Source: Pelobates cultripes
Taxonomy: Eukaryota; Chordata; Amphibia; Anura; Pelobatidae
DNA: 64,000 bases
Reading direction: 5' to 3'
NCBI GenBank assembly: GCA_933207985.1
Contig: OW240921.1
Location: 3,690,923-3,754,922 of the forward strand
The notes under the pieces were generated by a model. That model ran no database searches and was not told the origin of the DNA. It was given only the letters and a program-made list of their open reading frames with translations. Position numbers and translations under genes: made by a program. This document shows positions 22,377 through 33,645 of this stretch, piece by piece; the stretch's first letter is position 1, and each line of letters starts with the position of its first letter.

Positions 22377-22785
22377 TGGGTGTCCCCCACCCCAACACAA
22401 TCACATCGAAAATAACAATTAAATGGATACAAATTCTTCTGTTGTCACAACAACTACCCGATAATTTTACAAGACTCCCCTAACAGTCGAGTTGATCGTA
22501 GAATCTGATCAGTCGATAGCCCTGTAAGTGTCAAGACTTACCTCTGTTCCTTCGCTGCTCCGGTGGCACTTCCGAGCCACAGCCGCCCGAACGTGCTACC
22601 GCACAAATGCTAGGGACAGATCGCAACCTCCGAACTCCGATCGCGTCATGTTTCCCAGGCAATGATAGACGCTTGGGTGATGTGCACAATCGTTCCATGC
22701 CGCAGGACAGCCCTGTGGGTGTGGCTGGAATCAATTAAAAACATTATTACCTCCCGTGACAACCCTGATGATTGACAGCCCCATG
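22377..22785. other. Unassigned sequence before the composite hAT
   Basis: No gene was recognised. An open minus-strand frame (22531-22734) has no family features. Confidence 0.4.
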
Positions 22786-23419
22786 CAGGGCCGGACTGGG
22801 AAAAAAATTAGGCCAGGGCATTTTTCAATTAGAGCGGCCCCCTAAGAAGGGGGCGGGGCCAGAGAGGGTGTGTTTTGTCATCACTAATGACAAGCACGCC
22901 TCCTCTCAAAGTGAGCATGTTGGTTCATGCTCCGCTGAAGAGCTCTAGCATTAGAAAAAGGCCCTGTATTTGTTCTGCGCAGCGCAAGCAAATTTAATAA
23001 CATGCTTGCGCTGTGTTTGCTTTTAAATTGTCTCTGGTGTCTCCACAAGTGGGATACGAGAGGACAAAAGGGCCAGGAAAGTGTATGGTGCATGTGTTTG
23101 GCGCCTGCTTGTGGGATTATCTGTGTGTAGATTGTGGTGTGGTATTGTGTAAATAGGTGTAATATGTGTGGTGTAATATGTGTGGCTAGGGGCTGTAGAG
23201 AGTGCGTGTATAGGGGCATAGTGTTATGGGGGATGTAGCGAGTGTGTGCATACGGGCAGTAGTGTGTGTGTATAGGTGACGTAGTGTGTGTAGGGGTTGT
23301 AGAGAGGGTGTGTTTAGAGAATGTTGTATGTGTTTCCTTACAAGGAATATAGTGTGTGTGTGGAGGTGGTGCACTGTGTGTGTGTAAGAGATCTAGTGTG
23401 TAAAGGACCCAGAGTGTGT

Positions 23420-23800
23420 ATAGAAGATTGTGTGTGTGTGTGTGTGTATGTGTGTAGAGGATTAAGAGTGCATATAGGGTAAGGGATCTAGCGTGTATTT
23501 GGAGCGTAATGTGTGTAGTGGTGCAGTGTGAGGGGTGCTGTAGTGTGTGTGTGTGTGTATGTATGTATGTATTTATGTATGTATATATATATATATATAT
23601 ATTTGGATGTATTGTATGTGTGAGGTGCGCAGTGTGTTTGTGTAAGAGGGGTGCTGTGTGTGAGGGTGTTTTTATCTGCCGTCACATTCTAGGTTTCTAA
23701 TTTTCTTTGTCTGTTAACTCACTGAGGGTTATTTTATATTATATATATATATATATATATCTGTATATATATATATGTGTGTGTGTGTGTGTCTCTGGGT
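23420..23800. repeat. TG, GTAT and TA microsatellites
   Basis: Runs of (TG)n, (GTAT)n and (TA)n inside the hAT element. The open frames across them are compositional artefacts. Confidence 0.9.
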
Positions 23801-23804
23801 GTGC

Positions 23805-24390
23805 TGTGTGTGTCTGGGGGTGCTGTGTGTGTATCTTGGGGTGCTGTGTGTGTATCTTGGGGTGCTGTGTGTGTTTGGGGGTGCTGTGTGTGTTCTGGGT
23901 GTGCTGTGTGTGTCTGGGGGTGCTGTGTGTGTGTCTGGGGGTGCTGTGTGTGTATCTGGGGTGCTGTGTGTGTGTGTCTGGGGGTGCTGTGTGTCTGGGG
24001 TGCTGTGTGTGTTTGGGGGTGATGTGTGTGTCTGGGTGCACTGTGTGTGTCTGGGGGTGCTGTGTGTGTATCTGGGGGTGCTGTGTGTGTATCTGGGGGT
24101 GCTGTGTGTGTGTCTGGGGGTGCTGTGTGTCTGGGGTGCTGTGTGTCTGGGGGNNNNNNNNNNNNNNNNNNNNNNNNNNNNNNNNNNNNNNNNNNNNNNN
24201 NNNNNNNNNNNNNNNNNNNNNNNNNNNNNNNNNNNNNNNNNNNNNNNNNNNNNTGTGTGTCTGGGGTGCTGTGTGTGTCTGGGGGTGCTGTGTGTGTCTG
24301 GGTGCTGTGTGTGTATGTCTGGGGGGGCTGTGTGTGTCTGGGGTGCTGTGTGTGTGTCTGGGGGGGGCTGTGTGTGTCTGGGGGTGCTGT
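23805..24390. repeat. About 20-bp GGGGTGCTGTGTGTGTCTG minisatellite
   Basis: Tandem copies of a unit of about 19-24 bases that differ in the number of TG repeats and Gs. The array is cut by the gap at 24154-24253, so copy number cannot be counted. It gives rise to open frames rich in Cys, Val and Gly that are not genes. Confidence 0.9.
24154..24253. other. Assembly gap (100 N)
   Basis: Exactly 100 N inside the minisatellite. This is a placeholder length, so the real missing length is unknown. Confidence 0.99.
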
Positions 24391-24570
24391 TTGTGAGGGG
24401 GCTGTTAGGGAATTTATTTTAAATATATTTTTATTTATGAATAATTTAAAAAAAAGTTATGACCCCCCCTCCCTTCTTACCTTTAGCCTGGGAGGGGGAG
24501 GGAGCCGTTCTGCCTGGGAGGGGGAGCCTTGAGGGGGTGCCATGCTGCCTTCCCTGGTGGTCCAGTGGTG

Positions 24571-24606
24571 AGAGTGAACTCTAACCTGCAGGTTAGAGTT
24601 CACTCT
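24571..24606. repeat. Perfect 36-bp palindrome
   Basis: The 36 bases starting AGAGTGAACTCTAACC equal their own reverse complement, centred on CTGCAG. It sits at the start of the GC-rich part of the composite hAT. It follows CCCTGGTGGTCCAGTGG, which is also present in the element at 28949. Confidence 0.95.
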
Positions 24607-24876
24607 CGCGAGATCTCTCGCGAGAGGACCCGGCGGAGCTGCTGGCTAGAGCTCCGCCGGTCCCCTCTCCTGCCTCCCTCCCTCCCTCCCCAGCCAGCGG
24701 CCGCATCTCCCTGTCTGTGGGCCGGTGAGGGAGATCTTTGATCTCCCCACCGGCCCATGGATTCACATAGCAGGGCTGGCGCTCGGATAGCGCTGGCCCT
24801 GCAGGGGCCGGCCGGGGAGATCCCCTGCCGGCTTCGGCCCCACGGCCATCGCGGCCCGATGGCCAGTCCGGGCCTG

Positions 24877-25640
24877 GCCCCATGCACCAATAGGGTGTTA
24901 TGGAGGCATGCCAGTCTTTAGTTTGACAATCTATTAAACTGTGAACAGCTGTGCTGTCATTGCTCAGTTGTTCTGTGCTACCTTCTACTGTTACCTGTGT
25001 TACCTGCTATCCTGGATACCTGTTACCTGACCTTGGATTGCTGAACCGTTGCTGAACCTATGCTGCCTGGATTTTGAACTTTGGATTACATGACTTTGCC
25101 TTTGCCTTGCCCTATTGGACTTATTTGCTTTGGACCTTTGTTTGTAATTTTTGCAAGTACAAGTTCTGCATCTTGGGTTTCATATATCCAATCCTGACAG
25201 TAAGTGAGAACAGGCAATACCCATGAGTGATAGTGACACCTCTCTTCCATGATAGGCTTTGCTCCAGGACTGGGTGCCACTCCAGCCCGGGCCGGCATGT
25301 GGGCCAGCATCAGTATGCCGCAGACTTTGTAACTTTAGGAGACCAAGTTTATCCCCTTAAGGGAAAGTCGAGGATGTAGGTAAAAGTTGTCGCTATCTGA
25401 GGACAATCTTTCGCCTGTGTGGGCGATGGATAAGCCTCTGGTGACTCTCAGTCCAGGTAGGTATATAAGGGGTGTCAAAGGATGCTTCTTGTTTGTCTTG
25501 CCCCAAGTAGGCCTCTCCGCCTACAGACGTTTGTTGTTCCGGTATCCCTGCTGAAGCCTAAGCTTACTGGTTGTATTGCGTGCTTGCAGCTTTAAAATCT
25601 AATTGAGCCACATTAGGGAGAGTGTGATAGGGTTGTGACA
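24877..25640 (+). other. Possible retroelement-derived sequence
   Basis: The stretch is rich in GTTACCTG and GGATT repeats and ends near CCAATCCTGACAG at about 25189-25201. The style recalls the 3' half of some LTRs, but no paired end or target duplication is visible. Confidence 0.25.
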
Positions 25641-27339
25641 GGGCCTCTACAGTGAACTTATGCCGTTTGAGTCAAAGAGGTAGACAGACGCCATCTTAGG
25701 ATGTCAGAGAGCGTTTCGGAATCTCCTCTCATGGAGCGGTAAAGGTAGACACAGGGGGTAGAAGCTGCAGTCCTGAGGGGATCGAAATATCCCCCATTGG
25801 CCCAAAAGGGTGGGGGGGAGGGGGAGTACAGCAATTCCCAGCCACAAGTCATTGAGTGAGTAGATCAGCCACCCTTTTCCCAGCCTAGCTCCCAATAGGC
25901 TGCAGTAGGTTTGTACAGGCACTTGTTAACATGAATCCTCAAGTAAGGTAGCAATCTGCTTACCAAGGACCCCTGACCTGTGTTGTGGGCAATTTATAAG
26001 TGCGGTTGCTAGGATTAATTACCCAAATTCTACCAAAGATGTGGGAGCTCAGTCACCGCACGTCTGTTTAGCTTGAAGGTTAGACTCTGCCACCCTCCTT
26101 CCTTATATAAATGACAACATTGACACATATTTGTTTAAAAGAAACAAACGGCAAAGGAAGAGGAAATGTCTTAAAGAAGACAATTCAATGTCAAAACTCT
26201 TAGAGTATATCAATCAAGGAAGTACATCTCCACGTCATCACACTAACGAGCCACAGTCTGCCAGGCAGAGAGAATTGTACAGTGGGCGTAGACTTGATGA
26301 GTTTGTCTGCTTCTCTGAGTTGTAATTGGCGCCATACTCAAAACTAAAATATAACATTGTAAATAATCTTGAATATTAGTAATGCATCTAAACTATTGTT
26401 CAACATTTGGTCAAACTAAACACATATAATTCTAGCTATGGACATTCAGGACGTCTTACTTTTTTATGTCAATACTTACTTTTTAAAATATTTTCTGCAG
26501 TGTATACAGGTTACTGAACAGTTATTCTGAAGGCCTCCATGTGATTACATTATAGATATGGTGTACATCATTTAAATGTTCAAAAAAATCTGATGTTTTT
26601 GAACTCTAACTTGTGGATTGAATATCTTTTCAAGTTTTCATCACAGAAGAGACTTTATCACTAAAAATAGTTTTTATCTATCTTGTATCTTCTATCCCTG
26701 TCGCAGAATTGCTGAAAAATCAGCATAACCTGGGAAAATCAACCTAGAAGATCTCCTACAGCTGATTTTACAAGAAACACCCACAGGACCACCAATGGGA
26801 TCAATGGACTAGCTCTACGGACAACACGCGTAAGACAGCCTACGTTTATCTTTATTTTTGTGTATTTTACATCAATAAATACTTACCTAATTTGGAATAC
26901 ACTCCTGCTTTCCATGGTGACATGGTCAGAGGTGGAGGAGACATGTAAGAGCCCCCCCCCCCCAGATTTCTCGGGGGAGGCACATTAAGGTGACATACTC
27001 ACCAAAATCCTTTGAGTGTATTTCTGTCAGCGCAAATTAATGTGTTCTGTACTGTATCGCATGTCAGAGTTATTTTTGTAGATTCACAGCTGCATTCTCT
27101 AAATGTTGTTTTTTTAGTACCAACTAAAGGTCGTGTATTTCAGTTATAAGAGCATGGATCTGGCTTATCCAGTCAGCATCAGGGTTTAATTGGTTCTAGG
27201 ATTCTACATATGATATATCTTCTGTAATTAATTGATGATGATTTGCCCACATGATGTCATTATGGCACCAAATTCAAACAGCTTAGCTGCCATTTGTCCC
27301 CTATATAAACCATGAGATGCCAGGTTTATTATTCTGTTA
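25641..27339. other. Non-coding region, no gene seen
   Basis: Contains text resembling the LTR family (ATCTTAGG with AGAGG blocks near 25660-25720) and AT-rich DNA with a C run at 26957-26966. No exon with supporting splice sites was identified. Confidence 0.4.
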
Positions 27340-27480
27340 TTTTTGTCTACGTGAAGAAGCCTTGCAAGGCGAAATCCATTGTGGATACTTTTTATTCATT
27401 TATTACCAGTAAAGGAATCTTTTAAATATTTTTTAATTTGCATCCTGATTTATCATCTCTAAGAGGACTAAAGAATCCTA
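27340..27480 (+). mobile_element. Possible Penelope-like 3' end remnant
   Basis: GTGAAGAAGCCTTGCAAGG followed by CGAAATCC resembles the ...GAAG..C...GCGAAACG... motif at the 3' ends of vertebrate Penelope-like elements, as at 35460-35500 in this window. Only this short region is recognisable. Confidence 0.3.
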
Positions 27481-28948
27481 GGTGGGGATAATACCACCAG
27501 CGCCCTTTTCCATCGAGCAGTAAGCCTGCTCGAATAAATGTGAGTACATCTCCTATACTGTATATCATCTTATGGTCTTATTTCTACAGTGAGCACTATA
27601 GTTGCCATTTTCTATCTTCTCGGTTTGGAACCTCTATCATTGTATAAACATCTGAAGAATTTATCTGCCACATATATCCCAGAAGTGGGGATCATTCCAC
27701 GTCACGCTATACATATCGGAGCTGGATCTAGCTCTGGTAAATGTGAGTAGAACTGACTCTATATACATTTTTAATATGTATCCTATAATATATTGTACCA
27801 TTGGAGTTGTCTCTGTTATGTTTTCTATGCACTTTCTGGACTTGCAAGCACTCTACCTCCAAGAATCCCTGATTTTATCCGGTCTGGCTGTTCCCTTCAA
27901 GACTTTTTATCTACCATCTATATACCATTGTATTAGGACCACACTTGTTTCACTGTATTTAACATTTCTGTCATTTTAACTTGGTTCATCCCATTTTATT
28001 AAGGTGCAACCTTCTCTCCTTTCCATCTAATAATAATAATAAATGCACAGGAAGAAAAAATGTGGATACTTTTTGTATGGATGATGGGACTTTGAGTCCA
28101 CAGATGGAAAAGTCACAACAGTTTGCTCAAAGCAACATTAATAATAAAATAAATTAGTCTGGGGAGGATAAAGGAATCCAGTTTGTGTGTTTGCTATTCC
28201 TGCCTTATCAGGGTGTTTGCAGTATATACACAAGGATACAATGATAAATAGATAATCCTAAAATGTTAAACCAAACAGGCATTTTATTCACTTTATCTTC
28301 AAAGCCTGTTTAAACATTATAATCTTAAATCAGTGTCATATATGGTGTTAATTATTCATTAGGGCACTTCAGATATCTGTTAAAACCAGTGATACATAAG
28401 ATAAACACGTTCATAGGTGTGCTCGGGCAGTGTGCCAGGTGTGTCCACGCCATGCACCAGGTGTGAGAGAAGTTAGTTATTAACTACCGTTATTTTGGGA
28501 TAAAAGGAGCAATTCTGTTGTACTTTCTGCACAAGTCCTAGTTTAGCAGATTGCCAGCGTGCGGGCGATGGGTTTATAAACCACAAGTTGGCAGGTTTCA
28601 AGATTTCTCAGCTGTACCGTAACCTCACATTAATCACACACTCTCTCGGGATGATTTGTGAGCTCCCTAATAAAGTGTTTGGTTACACGTTGTGGGTTTC
28701 CCAAACAGCATAAAATAACAAACCCCAAAACCACACCCGCTACTTCATGTTACATGCAATACGTAGGATAGATTAGTGGGGAGAGAACACGGAGGGCTTT
28801 TTATTCTGATTATCTCTCTATCGCTCTTTCATTTTAGATCTGTGTAGTTACAGTTGCTCAATAGGCAGGACGAGGGTAATTTAGAATAATAATATAATAT
28901 TATAATAAACACTACTGAGGCCATTCAAAGTCTGATCTAACGTATCAC
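27481..28948. other. Non-coding region, no gene seen
   Basis: AT-rich sequence with short AAT microsatellites (28030-28045). No coding region was recognised. Confidence 0.4.
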
Positions 28949-29054
28949 CAGTGGTGTGTCCTGGTTTTGTGCTGCCCTAGGCAGGACAAAACTCAGGCGC
29001 CCCCCCCCCCGCGCCACCCCCACCCAACCCTTCCCCCCCGCCCCACCTTCTAAA

Positions 29055-29360
29055 TACACACACACAGACACAAACACACACACAGTCAGACACAAACACA
29101 CACAGTCAGACACAAACACACACACAGTCAGACACAAACAAACACACACACAGTCAGACACACACACACACAGTCAGACACATACACACACACACAGTCA
29201 GACACATACACAGACACATACACATACACAGACACAGACACAAACACAGTCAGACACAAACACAGTCAGACACACACACAGTCACAAACACACACACACA
29301 GTCAGACACAAACACACACACACAGTCAGACACACACACAGTCAGACACACACACAATCA
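29055..29360. repeat. CACACAGTCAGACACAAA microsatellite
   Basis: Interrupted CA array with a regular CAGTCAGACA insert every 20-30 bases, inside the hAT element. Open frames here are repeat artefacts. Confidence 0.9.
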
Positions 29361-29459
29361 CTCACATTAACTTTTTTTTTATTTAAAGCCCCCCCCAACC
29401 TCCTTACCTTTGGGATTGCTGGGGGGGTCTCTCTCTCCCTGGTGGTCCAGTGGCTGCCG

Positions 29460-29690
29460 GTCGGGCTGGGCGGTGCTGGCTGCTGGGCGGGCGGCACTGG
29501 CGAGGGAGCACTTCCTCTGAGCGGTCTGCTCAGCTCCCTCGCGCGCCTCAGAGTGAGGCTGGGAGCCGGGTTGATGACATCATATTCCGGCTCCCAGCCT
29601 CACTCTGCGGCGCGTGAGGGAGCTGGGCAGACCGCTCAGAGGAAGAGCTCCCTCGCCAGACGCCCGCCCAGCGCCCAGCCCTGCGCCTAG
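29460..29690. repeat. Long GC-rich inverted repeat
   Basis: Arms of roughly 75-100 bases pair around a short centre at about 29570-29585 (GATGACATCATATT). The outer bases CTGGCGAGGGAGC (29497) pair with GCTCCCTCGCCAG (ending 29659). A strong cruciform or hairpin is possible. Confidence 0.9.
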
Positions 29691-29818
29691 CATGTCAGTT
29701 AGCCATGAGGCTAACTAGGCATTTGCCCCGGGCATTTGGGGGCGGTGTTTTTTGCCACCCCCTGAAAAATGCCACCCAAGGCAAATGCCTTGTTTGCCTC
29801 GCGGCTAATACGTCCCTG

Positions 29819-31178
29819 CGTATCACCAACTAACAGGACAAACAAACAATGTCTTGTTTCCAGTTGTTGCTGTTGACTATTTCTGCAGAATGTTGCCGGG
29901 TTCCGTCTGGTGTGGCTGCCACGGATCATTTTACATGTTGTGTTTTTACAGTAAAAATATTGTTTAAAAACTCTTGTTTTTTGGCACGTTGGCTCAGTCT
30001 AAAGCAGCTTTGTCACTTTGTTGAAGATGGAAGTGTGTTCCTAACAGTGGAATCTGTGGATTGAGGCACACATCTAACATGTTGTATATTACAGTTTATG
30101 AGAAATGTTAAATTTTTGACTTTGGAATCCTGAGGTAAATAGACTGTTATGTGATGTTCGATATAAAGGTGAGATTATGGGAGCTGTTTGACAGGATGTT
30201 GTTATTTGTAACATTTCCGAAGATGCAAAGAGTCTAACGGGGCAGCGGCGACCCAGTTTTGTTTTAGCATTAGTCAGTGTTTAGAGTAACTGTACACCAA
30301 TCCTATATTGTTAATAAATAGTATAGACGATGGTCAGGTAGGCCCACACCACCCAGTCATTTTGGTTTTGTAAGCAGGAGAAGGACATATGAACAGTGCA
30401 CGTAATTAATATTTATTATTACTTAGAGTATTACTATGTATAATATTACTTTGCATTTACTATTTTTATATATAAAAAGGGAAGAGTTTGTAATAAAGAT
30501 TTAAATACTTTTTTAAGAGCTCTTCCCTTTTTATATATAGATTGTCGAATGTTCAGTGGATGCCGTTTTAACGGGATAGCAGCTAACCTTTGCTGAAAAT
30601 TTACATAGAGATACAACAGTTACCTGAGTTTTATTTTTATTGCAATTTTTATATCATTTTGTTTCTTTGTAAAATAGAAAGGTACAAAACTTTAAGATTT
30701 TTTTTTCAATAACTTTATTTAAGCCGTAATGGTTATGCGTAAGTACAGAACATCAGAATAGTGGTCTGCAGCACAGAGAAAGACGTCTCATACATGGAAA
30801 GATAACGTTGCCAGACATAAGATAGTCCTGCATAGTGTGAGCAAAATCAAACAAACTTCAAAAAGAGATAAAATTATAGAAGAAGCTACCAAGCAATATG
30901 TGGGTTCTTAAGCACAAAGGGAACCAGAAATAGGAGGTCACGGTAACGGACCGTTTTGCACACAAGAGGTTAAAAACCGTTTAGGTGATATTCCCCTTTC
31001 AGATGCACAGGCAGCTACTGCAATCACCAATCTCCTGAACTGCAAACTACACAAATTCTCCAACTCCCGAACTGGAACCATACGAGTCCTCCAACTCCCG
31101 AACAGGAAACACACAAATGCTGTTAATCAGCCGAACAGGAAAAACCATCCGAACAACTTACACTCCTGGCAGTCGCAC
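29819..31178. other. Non-coding region with a small palindrome
   Basis: At about 30469-30540, TATATATAAAAAGGGAAGAG is mirrored by its reverse complement with a 30-base loop, which looks like a tiny foldback element. The rest is AT-rich without recognisable genes. Confidence 0.45.
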
Positions 31179-31859
31179 TGTAACAGCATACAATCCAATT
31201 CCCCCCAAGAACGAGACGACACTGTTCGTTTGAGGGTCAAGCAGAACTGGTTTACTGGGGCTACCTGCCCGGCTTTTATGCAGGTTTTATGCAGGACACT
31301 CCCCTAGGGGACCAGATGGGAGACTGGGAAACATATTGGACATTGACCAATCACAAGCTTACACATTTAAATACTCCCACAATGCATTGCAATCCCCCCT
31401 CTCTGTCCTGGAGATAATTGGGAAGTAATCCAATTATCTCCAAGGACAGAGGCAAACTCCATTAAGCACGTTACCAAAAAGACAGAAAAATATACAATGT
31501 TGCAAATATTACACAAAACATATACATTCAACATATCCCCAGATAGCTTAGATCTGAGCGCACATTATTGCCGAATGGCGCTCAGATCACATACATACAG
31601 TTCAATCGCCATGGAGCCAAAGTCTTTCATACAGTCTTTCGGTATATGAATGGGCTCCATGGCATAACTATCTGGGGTAACATTGTTCACATAATGAAAG
31701 TCCCGAATAAACCAGTGTTCGTTTCTTTGCAGGAGAAAAGGCACAAAGAAGCCTTTCTGCAGGGAAAATAAAAGGTTTTTAACATAGGGCCATAGTCCAG
31801 CGGCATGAGGCGGGCGACCAGGCTCCTCCAGTGGCCAGTTCGAGGTTGGTGCTGCCACA
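31179..31859 (-). mobile_element. 3' LTR of the recurring family (copy 4)
   Basis: On the minus strand it reads TGTGGCAG ... CTGTTACA (681 bp) and is preceded directly by a polypurine tract. That identifies it as a 3' LTR with internal sequence at higher coordinates. A gcttttatgcaggttttatgc block on the plus strand lies where the R/U5 polyadenylation region would fall. No matching 5' LTR of the same orientation is found within the next 3 kb. Confidence 0.75.
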
Positions 31860-31872
31860 TTTCTCCCCTTTA
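31860..31872 (-). promoter_or_regulatory. Polypurine tract
   Basis: On the minus strand AAAGGGGAGAAA abuts the LTR start TGTGG. It is the primer site for plus-strand DNA synthesis in LTR retroelements and fixes the orientation of this copy. Confidence 0.8.
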
Positions 31873-31876
31873 CCAA

Positions 31877-32942
31877 TCAGAATAACAGGGTATCTGACCT
31901 CCTGTCGGTCAGTGCCTTGGTTAGTCCAGCAACCCACCCACAACACATAATCAACAGAGTGGCCCGCCCACAAGAATTGGTTACTGCATCTGGGGTAGTG
32001 GGTAGTTTGTCCATGTCCAGGGGCTCCTCCACGGCTCTGGGGGTTACTAGCCCTCCGGATCTGTGGGTTGCTGAGTGGGCAGAGACCACGGAAGTAGCCT
32101 GGTCGGGGCCCAGCTGAGGAGAAGGGCTAGTAGGCTCCTCCCTCTGGACTTGGTGTTGTGGCTGGAGAGGAAGACAGGCTGTCTCCCCTTTGGATAAACA
32201 GCCCTGCTGCTGGGGGACAGGACCGACTGTCCCTACCCCCTTTGGTTTGGGCACAGAGACTATGGTCCCATCTGCACTGGTGGGGGGCTTATCATCTCCC
32301 CTTGGTGGACCACACTGCTGCTGGGGAGAGGGGGTAACAAGCTCCTCTCCCTAACACTCTCTCTGCTGGTGTAGAGGGGGACCGACTGTCTCCCCTTTTG
32401 ATAACCAGTCCTGCTGCTGGGGCGGGAGACCGACTGTCTCATCTGCCCCATTTGGGGGAATAGGATCTCCCCTTTGTGAAATAAGCTGCCGCTGGGGAGA
32501 GGTAGTCACCGACTCCTCTACCTGGAACACTTTCTGCCACTGGGGAGAGGGGATAACAGGCTCCTCTCCCTGACACTCTCTCTGCTGGTGGAGAGGGGGA
32601 CCAACTGTCTCCCCTTTCCATATATTGTCCTGCTGCTGGGGAGCGAGACCAACTGTCTCTGCTCCCTGCAGGACTCTCTGCCGCTGGGGAGGAAGCTCCC
32701 TGGGACTCACTGGACTGCTGGGGAGAGGGACCAACTGTCTCCTCTCCTAAGGACACACTCTGCTGCTGGGGAGGAAGGTCGGCATCTTCAGCTCCCTGTG
32801 ATACATACTGACGCTGGGGAGAAAGGATGGCACAGACAAAGATATCTGTTCCTTTTTTTTTATATTTTTGCAACACTTTTACTTCTTCTTTATATTGTAC
32901 TGTTATATCCATAAAATTTGTAAGAAACCCATAGCACACCAA
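31877..32942 (-). pseudogene. Repetitive Pro/Gln-rich internal ORF of the LTR element
   Basis: Overlapping minus-strand open segments (32942-32439, 32734-32351, 32451-32260, 32254-31877) repeat a protein motif of about 30 residues, roughly GETVGPxPQQQ. They are split by frameshifts, and the last stop lies just before the polypurine tract. No protease, reverse transcriptase, integrase or envelope motif can be seen, so the copy is either non-autonomous or deleted. The function of the repeat is unknown; low-complexity Gag-like coding sequence is one possibility. Confidence 0.5.
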
Positions 32943-33645
32943 TATATGTTTTAAAAAAAAAAAAAAAGTATATGTTTATTTCAGACACAGTGAACCAGAT
33001 GGTAAGTGGGAGAACTGAGGTCTGATTTGCTAGAACTTTGGCGATATGGAGTCAGGCTATCACCAGGTGCAATCTGGCCACTAATGACAATTATGAATTA
33101 AACAATATTGGATGCCATAACGTCGTGTGCAATAGCATAATGACGTTATACATCTCAAACCTATAGTGGAACACCTTTTATTGTAATCTCCAATCAGGAC
33201 ACTTGATTAGTTTTTATTCAGATATATAGGATACCTGAGACTATGGGTCATTGAGATTCAGTGATAAAGGCAGTAGCCGAAACATAGGAAGTATATAGCC
33301 ATCGTCCATTAAACAGACAGCAAGACAAGTTCCCATGTTATGGTCCCTGATTTAAAAAATGTAGGAAGCCCAAGGGGGCCCTATGCAGTTTGGGGCCGCC
33401 TTTTATTCATCATAGAGGGGTGGTGAATGAAAACAAGGACATTCATAGTCCTGGGCCCTGCCCTAGGCAGTTACCTAAGATCATGTTACTGTTAATCCTG
33501 CTCAGTCAGATCACGCTGGTAAATGGGGATTTAACATGTTTATATTACTTGTTATTTCTGTATGTCGTTTATATGTGGGTTTTATCACAGATCTTTAAAT
33601 TTTACAAGATGAATTAAAGCGATCGCTGTCTCTTGCAGGACTGGA
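32943..33645. other. Region upstream of LTR copy 5
   Basis: Includes an A run at 32950-32965 and, at 32978-32994, a 17-base segment between a good acceptor (tttatttcag) and donor (gtaagtg) that could be a chance microexon. A peptide with signal-like character begins at the ATG near 33483 (MLLLILLSQITLVNG), without supporting splice context. Confidence 0.35.

Larger units (their letters stand above)
22786..24876. mobile_element. Composite non-autonomous hAT element with internal satellites
   Basis: It begins CAGGGCCGGACTGG, and its end reads, in reverse complement, CAGGCCCGGACTGG. The 8-bp duplication gccccatg is exact at 22778-22785 and 24877-24884. Inside are a 5' unique part, TG and TA microsatellites (23420-23800), a G-rich minisatellite interrupted by a 100-base gap (23800-24390), then a GC-rich part with palindromes (24550-24840). 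No transposase was seen. The gap means the true length is unknown. Confidence 0.85.
28949..29818. mobile_element. Composite non-autonomous hAT element
   Basis: Flanked by an exact 8-bp duplication, cgtatcac, at 28941-28948 and 29819-29826. The ends CAGTGGTGTGTCC and (reverse complement) CAGGGACGTATTAG are weakly inverted. Inside is a CA-rich microsatellite (29055-29360), then CCCTGGTGGTCCAGTGG, then a long GC-rich inverted repeat (29460-29690). The order is the same as in the element at 22786. No transposase was seen. Confidence 0.85.

Noticed and set aside
23707..24422. Cys/Val/Gly-rich open frames over 200 codons
   Set aside because: They are translations of the TG-rich minisatellite and run through the N gap.
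28956..29690. 244-codon open frame rich in His and Thr
   Set aside because: It translates the CA array and palindrome of the hAT element; there is no coding signal.
32978..32994. 17-base microexon with good splice sites
   Set aside because: Too short to carry evidence, and no phase partner; retained only as a remark.
33483..33530. Signal-peptide-like MLLLILLSQITLVNG
   Set aside because: No promoter or convincing donor, and neighbouring sequence is repeat-rich; leucine-rich runs are common in AT-rich DNA.
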